Source: Treponema sp.
GTDB lineage: Bacteria; Spirochaetota; Spirochaetia; Treponematales; Treponemataceae
DNA length: 8,238 nt
NCBI GenBank assembly: GCA_017963165.1
Contig: JAGCTZ010000104.1
Coordinates: 1 to 8,238 of the forward strand
Direction of reading: 5' to 3'
Shown here: positions 5,319-8,238 of the stretch, in pieces
Layout: each line of letters begins with the position of its first letter
How positions within the stretch are numbered: position 1 is the stretch's first letter
Made by a program: the position numbers and the translations under genes
The notes under the pieces: model-generated
What the model saw: the letters and a program-made list of their open reading frames with translations, nothing else
What the model was told of the DNA's origin: nothing
The model's database searches: none

Positions 5319-6614
5319 TTATTTTTTCTTAAGCTTCTTTTTGTTTTCATACATTTCGTCATCGGCTCTGTCAAATACAGCTGCAACATTTTTATCTGCC
5401 GCAAAAATAAAATCTGCCAGGCCGCTTGCAACTACGGCTTTATTTTCTTTTCGATTATGAGAAGCAGTTTTCTGAAACTTTGCAAAAATCTTTTCACGGT
5501 CAAAGTAATCGGCACCTAACAGAATTACAGCAAATTCATCGCCGCCAATTCTGTAAACGGGACTATGGGTAAAGGTTTCGCAGATAAGCTTTGAAGCTTC
5601 GCAGATAAGGGCATCGCCGGCTTCGTGTCCGTATTTATCGTTTGTTTTCTTAAGATTGTTCAAATCAAAAATGGCGATAGAAAAAGGACTTATTGTTCCG
5701 GCTTTTATTTCTTCATTCATATGCTCTTCTGCTTTTTCAAAAGCAAGACGATTTTTTATTCCTGTAAGAGCATCTGTGTTTGCCATTTCTGTTGCAAGCC
5801 TGATTTTTTCTGAATACTCGCGTTCGAGCTTTACGTTTTCTTCTATATTCTGAATTGCAATGATACAGTGATTTGAATCTTCCTGGAGTGAAGGAGCAAC
5901 AGTCAGTCGGTAAAAAAGCGGTTTTCCGTTTATTTCCAATCGATATCTGACAGAAATTGTTTTTCGGGCTTTAATTGCAGGCTTAAGGTTTTCTTTGGAA
6001 ATAAAATCACTTACACGTTTGCGGTCGGCAATATAAACGATTGATGGAATGTTTTGTTCAGATTCCTTAAAAAAGTCTGAGCCTTCTGTCTGTAATTTAA
6101 ATTCCTTAAAATTTCCGTGTCCTATATATTCTTTATATTTACCGGTTTTTATATTTACATAATAGACGCATTCATAATCTTGACAAAGAGCCTGTGCAAT
6201 TCCAAAAAGAGTTACGCTGTTTGTATAATTTCTTAACTCTGAATTGTTGCGGAAAAATCCTTTATATATTTTTGTTGTCTTAGAAGAGGATTCAAGAATC
6301 CCGCCGAACAAGATTGTAATTTCTCCTTTTTTTGGATGCATCCACGAAAATTCAAGCTCAGAATAATCGCCTTCTTTAAGTTTCTTTATTGCTTTTTTTA
6401 TGTGTTCCTTATATTCATCTGTGACATGATCATACCAGAAAGAGTAGGCTTGCTCTGGTGTAAAAGATTTTGGATCAATTCCAAGAACTTTAGCACCTAT
6501 AGGATTGACGAATAGACGTGTATTTTCATCTTTTTTTGCTTCAATAGTCCAAAGTCCAATTCTTGCTTCCTTGAGGACAGCTGGCATGGAAAAATCTTCA
6601 TAAAAATCTTTCAT
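5319..6614 (-). CDS. PAS-PAS-GGDEF diguanylate cyclase
   Basis: A 431-residue soluble signalling protein that should make cyclic di-GMP from two GTP. The GGDEF domain covers about residues 276-431, starting with NTDALTGIKNR (Asp281). It has DLNNLKKTNDKYGHEAGD as the metal and nucleotide region and an intact catalytic GGDEF at 357-361 (YRIGGDEFAVIL). The RxxD inhibitory site usually found just before it is absent (FTHS at those positions), so product inhibition through that site is unlikely. The N-terminal half (about 10-130 and 150-270) has the character of two PAS-like sensor domains, joined by a short coiled stretch (NVKLEREYSEKIRLATEM) to the cyclase. There are no membrane segments. No ribosome binding site precedes the ATG at 6614, and the promoter lies directly upstream. 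An alternative start is Met10. First gene of the probable four-gene operon. Confidence 0.93.
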   Translation of the reverse strand: MKDFYEDFSMPAVLKEARIGLWTIEAKKDENTRLFVNPIGAKVLGIDPKSFTPEQAYSFWYDHVTDEYKEHIKKAIKKLKEGDYSELEFSWMHPKKGEITILFGGILESSSKTTKIYKGFFRNNSELRNYTNSVTLFGIAQALCQDYECVYYVNIKTGKYKEYIGHGNFKEFKLQTEGSDFFKESEQNIPSIVYIADRKRVSDFISKENLKPAIKARKTISVRYRLEINGKPLFYRLTVAPSLQEDSNHCIIAIQNIEENVKLEREYSEKIRLATEMANTDALTGIKNRLAFEKAEEHMNEEIKAGTISPFSIAIFDLNNLKKTNDKYGHEAGDALICEASKLICETFTHSPVYRIGGDEFAVILLGADYFDREKIFAKFQKTASHNRKENKAVVASGLADFIFAADKNVAAVFDRADDEMYENKKKLKKK

Positions 6615-6620
6615 GAGAAT

Positions 6621-6648
6621 ATTATAGCAGAAAAATAGAGAATCACAA
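6621..6648 (-). promoter_or_regulatory. Promoter of the PAS-GGDEF/nth/mscS/HD operon
   Basis: On the minus strand, TTGTGA (6643-6648) and a perfect TATAAT (6621-6626) are separated by 16 bases. The expected transcription start, about 7 bases after the -10 element, falls on or next to the A of the ATG at 6614. The message would then be leaderless, or translation would begin at the internal Met10 codon (6587). The 68-base gap to metK (6615-6682) contains this promoter and no clear metK terminator. Confidence 0.65.
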
Positions 6649-6682
6649 CCAAATAAAAATGTAAAATAAAGGTGTTAGCCTG

Positions 6683-7891
6683 TTACATTGTTACAGCGTT
6701 TTTTAGCTGTTCAATTTTATCGGTTTTTTCCCAAGGGAAGCCGTCGCGTCCAAAGTGTCCGTAGCTTGCTGTTTTTGAATAGATTGGAGCTTTAAGGCCA
6801 AGCGTCTTTGAAATACCGGCTGGTGTGCAGTCAAAAACCTTTTCTACGGCTGCTTCAATTCTGCTCTTTTCGAACTTTTCTGTACCAAAGGTTTCTACCA
6901 TAATACTTACCGGGAAAGGAACGCCAATTGCGTAGGCAAGCTGAACTTCTGCTCTGTCAGAAAGGCCGGCAGCAACAATGTTTTTTGCAATGTAGCGTGC
7001 CATGTAAGCTGCAGAACGGTCAACCTTGCTTGGATCTTTTCCGCTAAAGGCACCACCACCATGACGTCCCATTCCACCATATGTATCTACAATGATTTTT
7101 CGTCCGGTAAGACCTGAATCGCCGTCTGGTCCGCCTTTTACAAAACGTCCTGTAGGATTGATGTAGAATTTTGTTTTATCATCAAGAAGGCCGGTTGGTT
7201 CAAGCACTGGCTTTATAATTTCTTCTATTATAGTTTGTTCAATCTGTTCGTGTGAGATTTCTGGATCATGCTGGTGCGAAATTACAACTGCATCTATGCG
7301 TACGGGTTTGAAGCCGTCATATTCAATTGTAACCTGAGATTTTGCATCTGGTCTGAGCCAGGCAAGCTTTCCGCTTTTACGGAGCTCTGTTGCTTTAATC
7401 AGCAGTTGATGTGAATAATAAACAGGAGCCGGCATAAGAGATGGAGTTTCATTGCAGGCAAAACCGAACATCATTCCCTGGTCGCCTGCACCTTGCTGAC
7501 CTTCGTATTCCTTAAGGCCGGTTCCATCAACACCCTGACTTATATCATCTGACTGAGCGTGAAGTCGGTTCATAAATTCAAAGGTTTTATAATCAAGGCC
7601 TTTGTCGCTGTTGTCATAGCCAATCTGTTTTGCAACATCACGGGCAATTTGTTCGGCCTTTTTATTAAAAGCTTCTATATCAATGTCCTGCTTTTTAAAT
7701 CTAATTTCGCCGCCAATAAGAACAAAATTTGTTGTAGCAAAAGTTTCGCAGGCAACGTGAGCATCTGGATCAAGAGAAAGACTGTAGTCAAGAATAGAAT
7801 CAGAAATCTGGTCACACAATTTGTCCGGGTGACCTTCGCCTACAGATTCAGAAGTAAATAAATAGTGATTTTTGTTTAAGATAGCGTCCAT
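6683..7891 (-). CDS. metK: S-adenosylmethionine synthetase
   Basis: A 402-residue cytosolic enzyme that makes S-adenosylmethionine from methionine and ATP, the methyl donor for DNA, RNA and protein methylation. The family signatures are intact: the ATP-binding [11 protein letters not shown] near the N-terminus (His21, Asp23), the hexapeptide GAGDQG at 134-139 followed by MMFGFACNE, and the glycine-rich [16 protein letters not shown] at 278-293. The length is slightly above the usual 380-400. The start is fixed by a strong AGGAGGT six bases before the ATG at 7891. It has its own promoter and leader, and appears to be transcribed separately from the downstream operon, although no terminator is visible between them. 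Confidence 0.98.
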   Translation of the reverse strand: MDAILNKNHYLFTSESVGEGHPDKLCDQISDSILDYSLSLDPDAHVACETFATTNFVLIGGEIRFKKQDIDIEAFNKKAEQIARDVAKQIGYDNSDKGLDYKTFEFMNRLHAQSDDISQGVDGTGLKEYEGQQGAGDQGMMFGFACNETPSLMPAPVYYSHQLLIKATELRKSGKLAWLRPDAKSQVTIEYDGFKPVRIDAVVISHQHDPEISHEQIEQTIIEEIIKPVLEPTGLLDDKTKFYINPTGRFVKGGPDGDSGLTGRKIIVDTYGGMGRHGGGAFSGKDPSKVDRSAAYMARYIAKNIVAAGLSDRAEVQLAYAIGVPFPVSIMVETFGTEKFEKSRIEAAVEKVFDCTPAGISKTLGLKAPIYSKTASYGHFGRDGFPWEKTDKIEQLKNAVTM

Positions 7892-7976
7892 ACACGGACC
7901 TCCTCTTTAGCAAGATTTACCGGGGCATAAGCTCCAGTTTCCGTTCTGCAATTTGGATAAATCGACGGATTTTACT
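7892..7976 (-). promoter_or_regulatory. metK 5' leader with strong ribosome binding site
   Basis: About 85 bases lie between the predicted transcription start and the metK ATG. The ribosome binding site AGGAGGT is at 7898-7904. In the leader, ACGGA (7944-7940) can pair either with TCCGT at 7969-7965 or with TCCGT at 7898-7894, which overlaps the end of the ribosome binding site. These are mutually exclusive 5-bp helices. No known SAM riboswitch class is recognisable to me, so a regulatory role is a guess. Confidence 0.35.
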
Positions 7977-7982
7977 ATATGT

Positions 7983-8011
7983 ATAATAATACAAACATAT
8001 AAAGTGTGCAA
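7983..8011 (-). promoter_or_regulatory. Probable metK promoter
   Basis: On the minus strand, TTGCAC (8006-8011) and TATTAT (7983-7988) are separated by 17 bases, matching the sigma-70 layout. The A+T-rich surroundings fit, and the element lies about 90 bases before the metK ATG. Shifted -10 hexamers in the same A+T run are possible. Confidence 0.6.
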
Positions 8012-8096
8012 GAAAATTTCATATAAAGTATTTAATAAATGGTGTTTACGTAGTATAAAAATGGAATTTAAAAGGTATGAAAAAATGCTCCCGTGG

Positions 8097-8228
8097 GGAA
8101 CGTCGGTTACTTCGTAACCTTACCAAGTTTTCTTCGAAAACTTGCAGTTTTGTTCCGCCGAGTACGCTGAATAGAAATTATTCTACCGTGCAAATCTGCC
8201 TGCGGCAGCTTTGCACTTCCAGCGTACT
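8097..8228. repeat. Dense array of nested hairpins (structured repeat or RNA)
   Basis: The stretch upstream of metK holds no convincing gene but several perfect inverted repeats. GGAAC/GTTCC (8097-8101, 8152-8156) encloses GGTTAC-TTC-GTAACC (8105-8119) and an 8-bp stem CAAGTTTT/AAAACTTG (8124-8131, 8137-8144). A second unit has a 9-bp stem AGTACGCTG/CAGCGTACT (8161-8169, 8220-8228) enclosing GTGCAAA/TTTGCAC (8188-8194, 8210-8216), which itself encloses CTGCC/GGCAG (8196-8208). The first unit, a short stem around two small hairpins, has the same plan as the element at 2376-2440. It may be a dispersed repeat, a MITE-like element or a structured RNA. The window ends 10 bases after it, so its full extent is unknown. 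Confidence 0.65.
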
Positions 8229-8238
8229 ATGCTCCACA

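Noticed and set aside
6661..6700. Intrinsic terminator after metK
   Set aside because: The TGTTACATTGTTACA stretch is a direct repeat of a short word and not a stable stem, and no T tract follows a hairpin on the minus strand.
7892..7976. Known SAM-I or SAM-III riboswitch before metK
   Set aside because: The conserved core sequences I know for these classes are not visible, and the leader is too short for SAM-I.
8061..8117. Short ORF beginning ATGGAATTTAAAAGG on the plus strand
   Set aside because: It has only 18 codons and no ribosome binding site, and it ends inside the hairpin array. Most likely chance or a remnant.

Overview
The window looks like part of a spirochaete chromosome, most likely a host-associated Treponema. 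This is inferred from the A+T-rich codon use, the DUF6273-type lipoprotein with a relaxed spirochaete-style lipobox, and the general character of the proteins. No rRNA or other marker in the window fixes the genus.

Left part, plus strand (1-2340). The window opens in the C-terminal end of a protein with beta-barrel-like strands. Twenty-one bases later a 650-residue lipoprotein gene begins. It holds two copies of a DUF6273-like domain, joined by one InlB/Flg_new-type repeat. The two copies are almost identical in DNA over long stretches. Each ends in a short hypervariable segment whose differences fall almost entirely at codon positions 1 and 2, in codons ending in C or T, and which is followed by a 30-base stretch identical in both copies. 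This resembles the variable repeats of a diversity-generating retroelement (DGR) and is the most interesting signal here. No reverse transcriptase, template repeat or accessory gene lies in the window, so the machinery would have to be elsewhere in the genome.

Junction (2341-2579). This convergent intergenic region holds a GC-rich hairpin, a 65-base cloverleaf-like inverted repeat and a doubtful 44-codon reading frame.

Middle, minus strand (6614 down to 2580). Four tightly packed genes form a probable operon: a PAS-PAS-GGDEF diguanylate cyclase with a good promoter lying so close to its ATG that the message may be leaderless; nth (endonuclease III); a small MscS channel whose ribosome binding site lies in the end of nth; and an HD-domain phosphohydrolase. 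The HD gene carries an in-frame palindromic repeat encoding the PEPVEG-type peptide seen in dispersed bacterial repeats.

Right part, minus strand (7891 down to 6683). metK (S-adenosylmethionine synthetase) has its own promoter, a leader of about 85 bases and a strong ribosome binding site. Upstream of it, 8097-8228 holds a dense array of perfect hairpins that may be a structured repeat element or an RNA, and no convincing gene.
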